The notes under the pieces were generated by a model, which searched no databases, was not told the origin of the DNA, and worked only from the letters and a program-made list of their open reading frames with translations. Below, piece after piece: positions 33,545 through 44,255 of a stretch of DNA of 64,000 nucleotides (position 1 is the first letter of the stretch; each line of letters opens with the position of its first letter). The stretch is from Gongronella butleri. Taxonomy: Eukaryota; Mucoromycota; Mucoromycetes; Mucorales; Cunninghamellaceae. The position numbers and the translations under genes were made by a program. The stretch is taken from NCBI GenBank assembly GCA_025201375.1, contig JAIWZP010000005.1, forward strand, positions 1-64,000. Direction: 5' to 3'.

Positions 33545-33965
33545 TCTCTCTTGCAAATGAACGCGTCAGCGCGGTTCTTTGGACGCGTTTTTCCCATGCA
33601 ATTCGCTCTTGAAATTAAATTTTAAATGCCCATTGTTCGACAACGGCCAGATGGATCGGGCTCGTTTTCATTTGTTTTGTGAGTCTCTCCGTGTGATATA
33701 TCCTTTGTGCAAGTTTGGTCCAATTCTGGGAACCCTGATTTTCATTTTTTGTTTTGGGAGCTGGTTATGGCTAAAATTTGATTTGCGTTTTGACGCGCTA
33801 ATGACTTTTTGTAGAAGCTGCAAATTGCATCGCAGGCAGTTTGGTGTCCGCAATTACACGTCTGTGTGAGTTTCAGAGTCCAACATTGCCTGGTTAGCGA
33901 GCCATGTTGATTTATCGTTAATATCAAAGACTTGCCATACTTTTTCTGACGAGCTTATCCCAATT
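33545..33965 (+). repeat. Dispersed repeat family B, copy 1
   Basis: Shares with 61795-62170, in the same order, the blocks ACGCGTCAGCGCGG, CAATTCGCTC, GCAAGTTTGGTCCAATTCTG (TGTAAGTTTGGTACAATTCTG in copy 2), GATTTGCGT and TGCCTGGTT. Divergence is substantial with indels. No coding capacity was found; origin unknown. Confidence 0.7.
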
Positions 33966-34793
33966 GTCCCAAATTTAAACTAGTGGATGGTGGACCCAAA
34001 GCCTTGATTCTTCCAAGGTTTCAAGGTGATTGTATCATACAGCTGCCAGCCATTTTTAAAATACAGATTGCATTTTAGCCGTTTTATGGCCCCATGCGTG
34101 ATCTCTTGAACTGACGTACATAAAATGTGTTGGTGATGAATTGGACGGCTGCTAGTCGCGTGTCGCGCAATAAAAAATGAAGATCGGGAAGGCAGCTGCC
34201 GAGAAAATTGAGATTGGATCTTTTTTACACACAATCGTGCCTTCTTTTGCCCCGATCGCTCGCGTCGTGGCTGTGACACTGGTAAAGTTTACCGTTCTTT
34301 AAAGTTGTCGTTTTTGCACCGCCTGTTTGTAATGTTCACGGAAGCAGCAAAAAAAAAAAAAAAAAAAAAAAAGAGCAATGATAAAAAGCGAAATGCATGT
34401 TTTTTTCGCGGAATTGCGCGATCCGACAGGCCCAATTGTGCTCTCACCCCCGATGTAAACAGCGTAAGCTTATACAGAACTCTAAAAACATGATATCTTT
34501 CTGTATTTCAACACAATTTATGTGTTTCGTGCCACTAATCCGGTTGAGTCAGACAATGCAACGTTTGAATGAACAATTAAAGACGAGAGGGGCGGAAGGT
34601 AAGCTGCGCACTTTGATCGAAAATGCACGCGGGCCCGGGTCGGAGGTCCGGGAAGGCAAAAGATTTGTGACGGCTTGTTGCGATTGGCTGGCGGTCGGGG
34701 GAGGCCTTGCAAGAAAACAAAAATGAGCCTGTTCGTTTTTTTCGTTTTCTGTTTCTTCTTTTTCTCTTTCTTTTTAATCCTTACATTAACACC
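33966..34793. other. Intergenic upstream of QCR9
   Basis: Poly-A at 34349-34371. A pyrimidine-rich T/C tract (34735-34785) directly precedes the QCR9 start and is likely its leader/promoter. No gene was recognised. Confidence 0.5.
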
Positions 34794-35160
34794 ATGCCTT
34801 CCGCCGCCGCCTCTGGTTTGACCCGCACCGTGTACAACACCATTTTCAAGCGCAACTCGGTCTTTGTCACCACCATCTTTGTCGGTGCCATTGGCTTTGA
34901 GGTCGCCTTCGACTCGACCACCGACAAGATCTGGGACAACCTCAACAAGGGCGTAAGTTGCACATCCAATGCGACACATTTGCCTTTTTGCCTGTTGGCA
35001 AGGCATTGAAAGTGTCCGCGGCAAATTTGGTCACCATGGCAGCCATGGCAATCAACGCCATGGCTGTGAATCAAGGCAAATTGCGCGAAAACATGCTGAT
35101 TTGTATTTTTTTTTTTGACAGAAACAATGGAAGGACATCAAGCACAAGTACGAGCAATAG
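34794..35160 (+). CDS. QCR9: Ubiquinol-cytochrome c reductase subunit 9 (complex III)
   Basis: Exons 34794..34952 and 35122..35160; 65 aa, the size of Qcr9 in fungi (about 66 aa). A single-pass subunit of mitochondrial complex III. The sequence shows a short N-terminus, TVYNTIFKRNSVFVTTIF leading into the membrane helix (about residues 20-40), FDSTTDKIWDNLNKGKQWKDIK and the terminal KY motif; this is the usual order of the family. The junction GKG-to-KQWKDIK falls at the intron. The ATG is preceded by ACACC and a pyrimidine-rich leader. The 169-b intron is longer than most here. Confidence 0.92.
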
Positions 35161-35614
35161 AGCCCGCATTGCCACCACGTTCTTCCTTTCGCCCTCGCTT
35201 CCCCTCCTCCCAATTTGTACGCATATTCGTGAGCACGCACGCACCCAATTGACCCTTGTGCATGTGCTGCTTGCTTCTTTCATTCCATGGAAGAAATAGA
35301 TTCCAATTGAAAAATTAAAAACACTATTGTTTGAACCCTTTTCTGCTCTTTTTTGCTTGACAATGGTAGAGCATGGCGAGGAATTTGTTATTGCAAGGCA
35401 GATTGCAAGAGAAACCTTTAGAAAATGACATCATCGACAGGCAGAAAAGCAAGGATTTGGACTGCACTCAATGTGTCACGTAGAGATTATATTTATGATC
35501 ATACCTTGCCTGAGGAAAGCGGGGCTCGCATAAAAGGAAAGTGGTCTTGGCCTTTTTCAACACTTTCTTTTTTTCTTTGTCTCTCTTTTCCGTCCTTTCA
35601 TCTCCTTGTTCTCC

Positions 35615-35652
<38 letters not shown>

Positions 35653-35674
35653 TCTTGTCGACTGGTTGCCCGCA
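35161..35674. other. Intergenic; T tract before the EXS gene
   Basis: Contains the 3' flank of QCR9 and a ~34-b T run (35617-35651) ending 23 b before the next start codon. No gene was recognised. Confidence 0.5.
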
Positions 35675-37297
35675 ATGGACCAAGACTTTGCGTGGCTCGC
35701 CGGTTTCTATCGGCCTCTCTTCCTGGTGTGTATCGGCCTGTGGGGGTGGGGACTTGATCTGCTTGTGCTTGCTCGCCACCGCATCGATGCGTGCCTTTTG
35801 CTGCAAATCCACCCCAGTGACAAGCACCCATACAAGGCTATTTTTGCGCTGTCATTCACTGTGTCTGCTGTGGTGCTGCTGAACATGGCTATGTATGGCG
35901 AATTGGCTCTCACAAGCGAGCCATCGTGGCTTCCTCTGGGCGCCTACCTTAGCGCCATGGTCATTTTATTCTGGCCTGGCCAAGGTCTCTATCGCCAGGA
36001 ACGCACGCGCTTCATCAGGCAAAGACGCACAAAATATGGCCAATTTTTTTTTTACTCATCCCTTTTCAATTAGGCTCGTACGACGCGTTTTCTCTTTAAA
36101 TCTCTTTTCCACCGTGTATTTTGCCGACATCATCTTTGCGGACCTCTTGACCAGCTTCTCCAACGTCTTCGGTGATCTATTCCTTGCTCTGTGCATCATC
36201 ATTCCAGGGAAATCTAGCGACGACTATCATCAGCTTGAATCAAACACAGAAAATGCTTGTTACCGCGACATTTTGGTCCCTTTCATCATCAGGTAAGAAA
36301 AAAAAGTGGGGTGAGCCAAAGAAAAGAAATGAAATAGTCGCCAGATCAACAATTAGGATCGAGAGAAAAGCACTGACCACTTTTTTTTTTCTCGTTTTTT
36401 TTTTCGATTTTGTAATTTTTTTTCTGACTTTCAGCGTGCCTTACATCATCCGGTTCCGCCAATGCCTGTCCGAGTACCTCGAGTCCAAATGCGAGACCAA
36501 GCGGCACCTGTTCAATGCCATGAAATACGCGTCAGCGTTCCCCGTCATCATTCTGTCCGCCATGCAGAAGAAAGCGTCCCTTTACATCGCCAACGCCGAC
36601 TTGATACCCCCGTCTCGCGCCAGCGACACAAATCTCTTTAAGCTATGGTACGAGTCCAAAGCAGCTAGGGGGGCCGCGTGCTCAACTCAATGTTTTCTCA
36701 TTTTTTTTCTTAATTTTTAGGATGGTGGCCGTGTTTTTCAACTCGATGTTCTCGTTTTGGTGGGACATTGCAATGGATTGGAGCTTGATTCAGGTGACCT
36801 ACGAGCATTTGACGGCGAAACACGCGTCCATTGGCCTGCATCAGCACCACCAGTCGGCGACGCCAATGATTCGATTCCGGCGGCATATGCATTTTTCGTC
36901 AACGTCCGTTTATTTTTTCGCCATGATGCTGGACTTTGTGCTGCGCATCACGTGGAGTCTGAAGCTGAGCAGCAACATGTATTTTCAGCAGGTTGCCGGC
37001 AGCATTTTTTTGCTCGAGTTACTCGAGGTCGCAAGGCGGTGGCTGTGGATCATCTTCCGCCTCGAGAGCGAGTGGGTCAAGCGCGGCACGTTGCCCACCA
37101 GTGCGTCCGAGGCCGCCTACGTCGCGCGCCGCTCATCGTCGCCCTCGGCCGTCAATACAAACCTGCCAGGCACCAACGACGATATCCAATTGCTTGATCG
37201 CCCGTCAAAAACTTTGCTGACACCCATCCGCGAGGAAGGGCCCGATGACGATACGTCCTTTATGGTAGAAAAGCAACCCCACCATCATCCTCTGTAG
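35675..37297 (+). CDS. ERD1: EXS-domain membrane protein (ERD1-like, no SPX domain)
   Basis: Exons 35675..36018, 36074..36292, 36435..36647, 36721..37297; 450 aa. The EXS domain is shared by XPR1/SYG1 phosphate exporters and yeast Erd1, a Golgi protein needed for phosphate recycling and retention of lumenal ER proteins. This protein starts directly with membrane segments and lacks an SPX domain, which favours ERD1 over SYG1. EXS features: VYFADIIFADLLTSFSN, FRQCLSEYLESK, NAMKYASAFPVI, FSFWWDIAMDWSL and an LELLEVARRWLWIIFRLE helix. The first intron uses a GC donor (36019-36073). A hydrophilic tail (about residues 380-450) ends in a His-rich segment. Converges with the seven-segment protein gene (191 b between stops). 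Assignment to ERD1 rather than another EXS-only paralogue is inferred. Confidence 0.82.
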
Positions 37298-37488
37298 ACT
37301 CCGCCCTCTTTTTTTTTTTGTTTATTTCGCGCCCCTCTCTCCCTCTCACCATACCTTATTTAATTCAAAATTGCATCCTTTTCAACCGTAAATGACGCTT
37401 GGTCTTTTTTTTATTGTGTGTGCGTGTTTCGTGCCGGATGGCCATTGAGCGTGTTCCACGGCGCGATGGTGGCGTGTTTAATTTATTT

Positions 37489-37830
37489 TTATTGTGCGAC
37501 AAGTGTGCTGGATGAAGAATCGTAAAAATCATGCTGGGAGGTGCTGAATGATTTGCCGCTTGATGAAATGGCGGATGATGACGAGGGCTTAAAGGACGAA
37601 GATGACGAGGGATCGTGCAATGGCGGCGGTGGGGGCAAAGGCGGCGCCATGCTGCGCAATTTTTGCAGTGTTTCCATGGCAACCGAGCTGATTTCCGACG
37701 GGCACGACTCGTTCATCATCAGCTCGTCCGTCACAATCTCCCCAAATGTCGTCTCCACTTGAGGCACATCGTGGCCAGACGATGGATGCGCCAAATGGGC
37801 GTTGTTGAGGTGACGTCGAGGGCTGGGCGA

Positions 37831-37866
<36 letters not shown>

Positions 37867-39281
37867 GACGCGACAAGTCGCTTTTACATATATATTTTTT
37901 ACCTTCGCAGAAACAGGACAGAGGCCAGCAATGTGAGCGTTGTGCTGAGATAATTCCATAGGATGCACCCAAAGAGGCTCACGGACACTGTTTGAATAAT
38001 CCAGTCGCGGAACAGGCTGTAAAAGCAGAGCAACAAGACAAACGACGCGAGGGCTGTGAAAATGACGTAGATGATGGCGCGGATCTTGCCTGAGCTTGCC
38101 AGCAGCTTGGCTTTGTGCACCGGATCGTAGCTTTTTGACTTTACGCGGTTGATATGCTGCGTCACCACCTTGAGCAACCTGAACCCCATCAGCAGCACAA
38201 AGAATCCAAGCACACCGCAGTGCACCACCCACGATGCATAGAGCAGCCGCGTGATCACTTCGGCCGCAAACACATTTGTCGTCGCAAGGAAGCCAGCCGA
38301 CAGCGCGCATCCATTGTTGACAATGAATGGCGACACCACAAGCACCATGCCAAGCACATGCGCGTCGTGCCGCGTCGACCCCATGACTGTGGCCGTTTTG
38401 CCATTGCTCTAAGGCAAATCGATCAAAAATGTATTTTTTTTTTTAGCTCGCCTCCTTTTTTTTCTTTCTTTTCTTGCACCCTAATTAGCGCGTGCACTTT
38501 TTTTTTTTTTTTACATTGATCAGCGTCTGAACAACCCCTAAAAGATAAAAAGCGCACGCACAATAGCCCTGCACATACACAATTGCCACCAAAAAATAAA
38601 AATGAGCCAACGACCTTGCTTTTTAACCCCTTTCCCCTTGGCCAGTCATGTCACTCGCTGTCCTCCCTTTTTTTTTTTTTCTTTACCCATTGCCAAGGAA
38701 ATTCAAACATAACTAAGTGTGAAAAAATTGCACAATGCGTCAGCCATTGACGCCGCGAGTCATCGGCGTGCCCATTAAAATTCGTTTTAGCTACCTACAG
38801 CTACGAACAACCATATTGTCGGGTATCCAGTCGGTGACAAGGATGACGCTTGAGAACATGCGTACTACAAATGGGGGCAATAATAAGGTATTTCATTCTT
38901 TTTCTGTCTTTTTTTTTTTTTTTTTTTTACGCACAAAAATTGTGAATGGCCAAGAAAAAGAAAAAGCAATCGACGGGCATTGTCTTGAACCAAGATTTGG
39001 CTCCCAACTCAAAGAGCCGGTGACCCTGGACACGATAGCGGTAAAGAAAGATGCTGAAGGCTGAAGCAAAAACGCAAAATACAGAAAAAAAAAATGAGGG
39101 GCGGCCATAACCAAAAGTGTGGTTTAATCCTACCAAAGATGGCCATTGCTGCCGAAAAAACGATGTGGAGCAGCAGTGTCCACCACAGGACGCGCTCATA
39201 GGCGCAATTGTAGATGGTCAATCGCCAATCGCAATAACAGACATTTTGCACACATTGCCGCTGCAAGGTGCGTGTGTCCAT
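37489..39281 (-). CDS. Seven-transmembrane-segment protein, family unknown
   Basis: Exons (ascending): 37489..37822, 37903..38408, 38515..38568, 38687..38712, 38799..38848, 38931..39060, 39134..39281; 415 aa, phases consistent. I do not recognise the family. Seven hydrophobic segments are visible at about residues 36-58, 77-98, 114-137, 155-176, 191-213, 246-268 and 276-303. A short N-terminus carries four Cys and WRLTIYNC; a polar 110-residue tail rich in Ser and Pro follows. This is GPCR-like topology. The intron between the second and third exons in reading order uses a CTCAAG acceptor, chosen because it alone keeps a hydrophobic open frame. The start ATG lies 2 b after a TTTTACAG sequence, so an upstream exon is possible. 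Exons of 26, 50 and 54 b make automatic prediction error-prone. Confidence 0.65.
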
Positions 39282-40570
39282 ATACTGTAAAATGAGGAAA
39301 AGAAAGGAAAAGCAAGGAGCGGTAATTGAAGCACGCGGCTTCATCTCTTTGCCTCCCCATAAGAAAGGCACCCCTCTGTGACACATGAACAAGTGTCTCA
39401 CTCCATGTTTTGTTTGGACCGCCCCTCGCGGCGCGCGTCTCCTTGCGGGGGATTGGTCCTACTTTGCGTGCCATCTCCGCCTGTTGTCATCTTCCACCTT
39501 CACGTCATCCTAGTGTTCCTATGCATTGCATTGACACGCCACGTCACTATTGTGCCTCGCCCAACCTCATGGGAACAATCTCTACATCCAGCGTGGATAT
39601 ACGGGCAGGACGCCCCCCATTGTTCTTGATGCAGTGCATAATTCGATGCATCCTGCTACCACCAATCATGTAAAAATTAAGGAGACATGGCGATCCTTCT
39701 ATAAAAATAGAAAGTGCTGCTCCCCTCCCCCCCCCCTTTTTTTGGCCCTGTTTGCTCTAAAAAATGGCGCGCCCGAATCGCCATAGCTGCATGGTCTCGG
39801 TCAACGTCAACTGACAGGCCAATTGCACGGGAAAAGCGGGCATTCATGCAAAATGGACCTCATGCGTCCATATTCTGTTGCTTTTGAACAAGCAAGTGGC
39901 AACCTTACAATTTTTGTTTCCAAAAGACATCTTTGTTATTGCGTTGTGACACGCTCTACCCGGAACAGATCAGATGGCGCCCTCATCAGCGCCACAAATG
40001 GCGCAAACAAGTACATCATATGAAAAAGGGGCGCTGGGCCGGCGCAAAGATGATCTGCTCTCATTTTGAATAAGCATTTGCTTGGCTATGAGCCTTGGAT
40101 GACCATCCGGCTCCAGTGGTGCTCAATTTACTTTGCCATTAACTTGAAACATCATCCGTTCGCTTTTTTTTTTTTTTTACTCGGCAGCATTTATCCATGC
40201 TAATTAGCCTTCGATTTTGATGGTGGCGATGCCTTCCTTTGAATTTTTTTACGCGTTGGGTGAAAGGCCAAAAGTCCTCCATCACATCGAATTCTGAAAA
40301 TCCGGCATTTTGCCGCGAAATGAATGAGTGTGCAGTCAAACAGATGCAATTTTTATTGTCCAATGTGTGTGTGTGATGAGCGGGATGATGAACCAAGAAT
40401 AAAACCATGGAAAAATAAGGAGGGGGGAATGATTTGGATAAGAATGATGACAAGAGACTATGAAAGGGTACGAAAAAGTAAAAAAAAAAAAAAAAGGCAC
40501 AAATAATTTGGAAAAAATAAAACATGGATGGAGAAGCTCGCGAATGCGACCAAGTAATGATACAAGCTTT
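39282..40570. other. Intergenic, no recognised gene
   Basis: Flanked by the 7-segment gene start and the NSR1 stop. Homopolymers at 39729-39741 and 40165-40178. A minus-strand frame at 39196-39474 could be a 5' exon of the seven-segment gene but has no convincing donor. Confidence 0.45.
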
Positions 40571-41811
40571 TTAGTAACCACCACGGCCACGGCCGCCACG
40601 GAAGCCGCCACGACCACGGTCACCACCGAAACCACCACGGCCACGGCCACCGCCGCGTCCGCCACGGAAATCGCCACGGCCGCCGCCACGACCACCACGG
40701 AAACCACCACGGCCACGGTCGCCACGGTGAGTAGCACGGTCACCATCGACGGAACCAGCTGCGAAAAAGAAAAAAGAAAAAGAAAAAGAAAAAGAACGAA
40801 AAAATGTCAGCGGAACTGTGCTAAAATGTGGGCTTTCCTCGGTCCCTGACTCTTTTGCGTACCGAAATCAGTGCGGATGGGTCGGTTGTTGATGCGGACG
40901 CCGGACATTTCCTTGACAGCCTTCTCGGCGATATCCTCGCTCTCGAATTCGACGTAGCCAAAGCCCTTGATGTTGTTGGTTTCGCGGTCAATGGGAAGAC
41001 GAACGGACACGATGGTGCCAAAGGACTCAAAGGCCTCCTTGAAGCCATCCTCATCAATGTCGCGGCTCAGGTTGGCGACAAAGACAGTCTTGGACTTGGA
41101 GCTAAAGTTGGTGTCGGTCTTGCGCTGGGTGGCGGCGGTGCCGTCGTCGATGCGGAGCTTGCGGTCCATGAACTCCTTGCCATTGAGGGCAAGGACCTTG
41201 TTCTTGTTCTCCTCATCCTCGACATCGACGTGGGCAAAGCCGCGGTTGTTGCCCTCGATGTGGCGGTGCTTGGACATGCGGACGTTCTTGACCTCGATGC
41301 CTTGCTTTTCCAAAAAGGTCTTGAGGTCCTGGTCGTTGGCAGAGAAATCGAGCTGGCCGATGAACAGGGAGAGACCCTCGGCGCCGAATTGCTGGGGCTG
41401 CTCACGCGAGATGGTGACCTTGGACTTCTTGGGGGCGGGCGCCTCCTCTTCTTCTTCCTCGTCGTCCTCGGCGGCATCGCTGCTCTCAGCATCGCTGTCG
41501 CGCTCACGCTTGGCACCGGCCACCTTGGCGTCATCCTCAGCCTCCTCCATCTCCTCGTCGCTGGACTCGGCTTCCTCCTCGCTCTCAGAGGCCTCGTCAG
41601 AGGAGGCATCCTCCTCCTCCTCCTCCTCCTCCTCCTCCTCTTCCTCGTCGTCGTCGCTGGCGGCGCTGCTCTCGTCGTCATCGCTGCTGTCGGCCTCGCT
41701 CTCGCTCTCGACCTTCTTGGCAGGCTTGGTCTTCTTGGTAGGCTCGGCGACCTTGGTGGCCTTCTTGCCAGCCTTCTTGGCGGCAACTTGTTGGGTCTTG
41801 GACTTGGCCAT
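40571..41811 (-). CDS. NSR1: Nucleolin-like nucleolar protein (two RRMs, RGG tail)
   Basis: Exons 40571..40758 and 40863..41811; 378 aa. NSR1/gar2/nucleolin proteins bind pre-rRNA and snoRNA and act in 18S rRNA maturation in the nucleolus. The order is canonical: Lys/Ala-rich N-terminus, Ser/Asp/Glu tracts (about residues 30-130), RRM1 with LFIGQLDF and NRGFAHVDV (about 145-220), RRM2 with VFVANLSRD and IKGFGYVEF (about 240-315), and a C-terminal RGG domain (about 325-378) with repeated RGGRG and RGRGGF words, encoded mainly by exon 2. A TATATAATG element sits just upstream of the start on the minus strand. Acidic tracts sit beside GAG and GAC codon repeats in the DNA. Confidence 0.92.
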
Positions 41812-42788
41812 AGTATATAATGAGGGGGTGGATCGAGAAAAGAAAAAAAAAAAAGTGAAAGAAAAAAAGTAAAAAAGGACGCGAAAAATCTTTTTGAAAT
41901 AGGAAAGCGGGCTTTCGCGTGCAAGCCACCCGTCCCCACCTGTAAATTTGGCTGCCCGATCGCCATTTTTCATGCAACTCAAATCACGACCATGCGCTCC
42001 GCTTCGCCATCAATCTCCGCCCGCTTGCGCACCAGGCACGCATCTCAAAAAAAAAAAAAAGGGCGAACCGTGTCAAAGTATAAAGTCATGCAGTGTGCCA
42101 ATCAAATTTTCTACACATTCACCGGAAGCGCAGACGCAGGGCTCAATAAAAGTACAACAACTTTTACTGTTATGGTATAAATTTTGAGTCAAGAAAAAAA
42201 AAAGGAGAGGTTTACTGCCTAAAATGCACAAAATAGAGAAGGGTACGCGACTGAGTGATTCAAGTGAATCAGTTATTGCTTCATCAGATTGCTCAGCGTT
42301 TGTTCGTTGGGAAATCAGTGTTTCCCTGTTGCATCAAACGCTCAATTTTCGTGGAAAATGTGAAAAATATAGAAAAACGGCACTTCGAGTGGAAAAAAAA
42401 AAGCTGTTGGTACTGGTTACTGATGTAGCAAATGCAGATGAGCTTGGAGTTTAATGGGTAAGGTCCTTGCGTGGCACTCGTCAAGAGTTTCAAGGTACAC
42501 TGCCATAGTCAAAGTCTCAAAGACCAAATCCTGGGAAATTTTGCACTGTTTGCTCAACAACGCTGAATCTGTTATCCAAGACCTCTCAAATTTGATGAGA
42601 GCGTTGTTGGCTTGTTGCAAGCGTGCAGCGTGTCTTGTCTCGGTTTGAAAAAAATCGGCTTGCCATTGCTTGAGAAAATGTCCAAAAAGTCGATTTTAAT
42701 GATTTTGGTGGATTCTAGTCGCAAATGTGGTATTTAAAATTTAATCCGCCCATTTTTCAGACTCAGTGCAGCAGAAGTGCAGAACGGG
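41812..42788. other. Intergenic between NSR1 and the hAT-like MITE
   Basis: The NSR1 promoter occupies the left part. No gene was recognised in the rest; short open frames at 42224-42454 and 42417-42648 are unsupported. Confidence 0.5.
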
Positions 42789-43268
42789 TAGGGTTGTTAA
42801 TTCGAGCGAGCGAGACGAGATTCACCTTGTCTCGTCTCGTCTCGACAAAATTTTGGGTCATCTCGATCTCGAGCGAGATTCTCCTAGTCGAGATCGAGCG
42901 AGATTCGAGCGAGATTCGAGAATGTCACATGACAAAACTCGAGCATTTTTCTTCAAAACTTTGTCTGGTGGGGTGAAAAAATCTACCAATAAAAGTCGAC
43001 ACAAAGACAAGAGTTGAACCTTTCACATCCTGATGAGTGCCAAGACAAAGCTTTTTCCCATTGCACCACACCACTAATCTACAGTAAAATACATGATGAA
43101 ACATTATTACACCTAACCTAATTTTTTTTTGTTCGAGATTCGAGCGAGACGAGCGAGATTTTACTTTCTTGTCGATCGAGACGAGCGAGATTCAGGTCGT
43201 CTCGATCGTCTCGATCTCGTCTCGAACCCTCGAGATTTTCGAGCGAGATTCTCGATTTAACATCCCTA
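42789..43268. mobile_element. hAT-like MITE, 480 bp, with terminal inverted repeats and 8-bp target duplication
   Basis: Left end TAGGGTTGTTAATTCGAG, right end (reverse complement) TAGGGATGTTAAATCGAG; TAGGG(A/T)TG termini are typical of hAT elements. Flanks are AGAACGGG (42781-42788) and GGAACGGG (43269-43276): an 8-bp duplication with one mismatch, the hAT length. Subterminal regions are packed with CGAGAC/GTCTCG and CGAGCGAGATT words in both orientations. There is no transposase frame, so it is non-autonomous and would depend on a hAT transposase elsewhere. Confidence 0.85.
43010..43082 (-). other. tRNA-like pol III promoter segment inside the MITE
   Basis: On the minus strand TGGTGTGGTGCAATGGG resembles a box A and, about 45 b later, AGGTTCAACTC resembles a box B. 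The arms do not fold into a proper cloverleaf as read by eye, so it is at most tRNA-derived. Confidence 0.3.
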
Positions 43269-43276
43269 GGAACGGG

Positions 43277-43909
43277 AGAATCTGACGAACGCTGTCATTT
43301 CTATGCCTGCTGCAGCGCGCTACACTGCACAAAAAAAGTGCACACTGACCGTTGAAAAATCGCCAATACGCGTTTTTTGGATTTTGTCAGCTGGTTGTGC
43401 CTCCAGAAATTTTTTTACAGTCATGCTGCCCGCGAATGAAAGTTGCAATATGAGATGAACAACGGCCCTTTGCGCGCGATGGATCCGCCCGATTTTTTTT
43501 TTTTGCGCACGCAAATTCCAAAATCGCGCAATTTGTCCTATTTTGCATTCATCTCGCGTTCTCGCCATCTGCATGGTCGACCCTGCTCAAAAACAGCCGC
43601 ATCGAGCTCAGCGCAAATTTTGCAGCAAGAAAGTTTAAAACACCAGAGCGCTACGACCACTTTTTAAAAATTCAGGGGTCACACATTTAAATCCCAAAAA
43701 CGGGCAATTTCGAACTCCGAGTGATCAATGCATCCCAAACAGGTAACTCCGACGATTTGCTATTGGCAGACAAAATGGCACGTCGCCTCACCTTAAGACA
43801 AAGAGCCCAAAGAGTGACGCATGAACGGCGATCGACTGAGAAAAAGAGCCAACTTTGGGCAAGATTTTTTTTGCAAAAATTTAAGATTTAACACTTCCAA
43901 ATTAAGGGC
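43277..43909. other. Stretch without recognised gene
   Basis: AT-rich. Contains a T run at 43493-43504. No open frame is supported. Confidence 0.5.
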
Positions 43910-44255
43910 GTGGATTGCATGGAATTTTTATTTTTATTTTATTTCTTTATTTTTTAAATTTTGCACATTTTTGTGCGCTGAGTGGGCTGCAGCCTGGTGA
44001 AATGACCGATGCAAAACGTTAAAACCCAAGCTAGCGCACTGCAGATCATCCCATTAGGTGATTTGCCCTCCTGTTTGTTAGAAAAACTGGAATAAAAATC
44101 ACAGGTTTATTAGACCGTTGTCGAGAAAGTCGCGATCAAAGATTTTGATGAAAAAGTGGATTTTCTCTTCGAGTTTTAGCCATCCATCGATGAAACTGGT
44201 CTCATTCGATAGAGATTCAACAGATGCCTACCTTTGACATGTCAAAAGCACCGTT
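43910..44255 (+). repeat. Dispersed repeat family A, copy 3
   Basis: Starts GCGTGGATTGCATGGAATTT and carries the GTGCGCTGAGTGGGCTGCAG block. It continues into GCGATCAAAGATTTTGATGA and GAGTTTTAGCCATCCATCGA, shared with copy 2, and ends near TGTCAAAAGCACCG. Confidence 0.8.

Noticed and set aside
40828..41872. Long plus-strand frames opposite NSR1
   Set aside because: Leu/Ser repeats are the antisense of the acidic and lysine tracts of NSR1.
43010..43082. Functional tRNA gene inside the MITE
   Set aside because: Box A and B resemblance only; no convincing acceptor, D, anticodon and T arms on reading.
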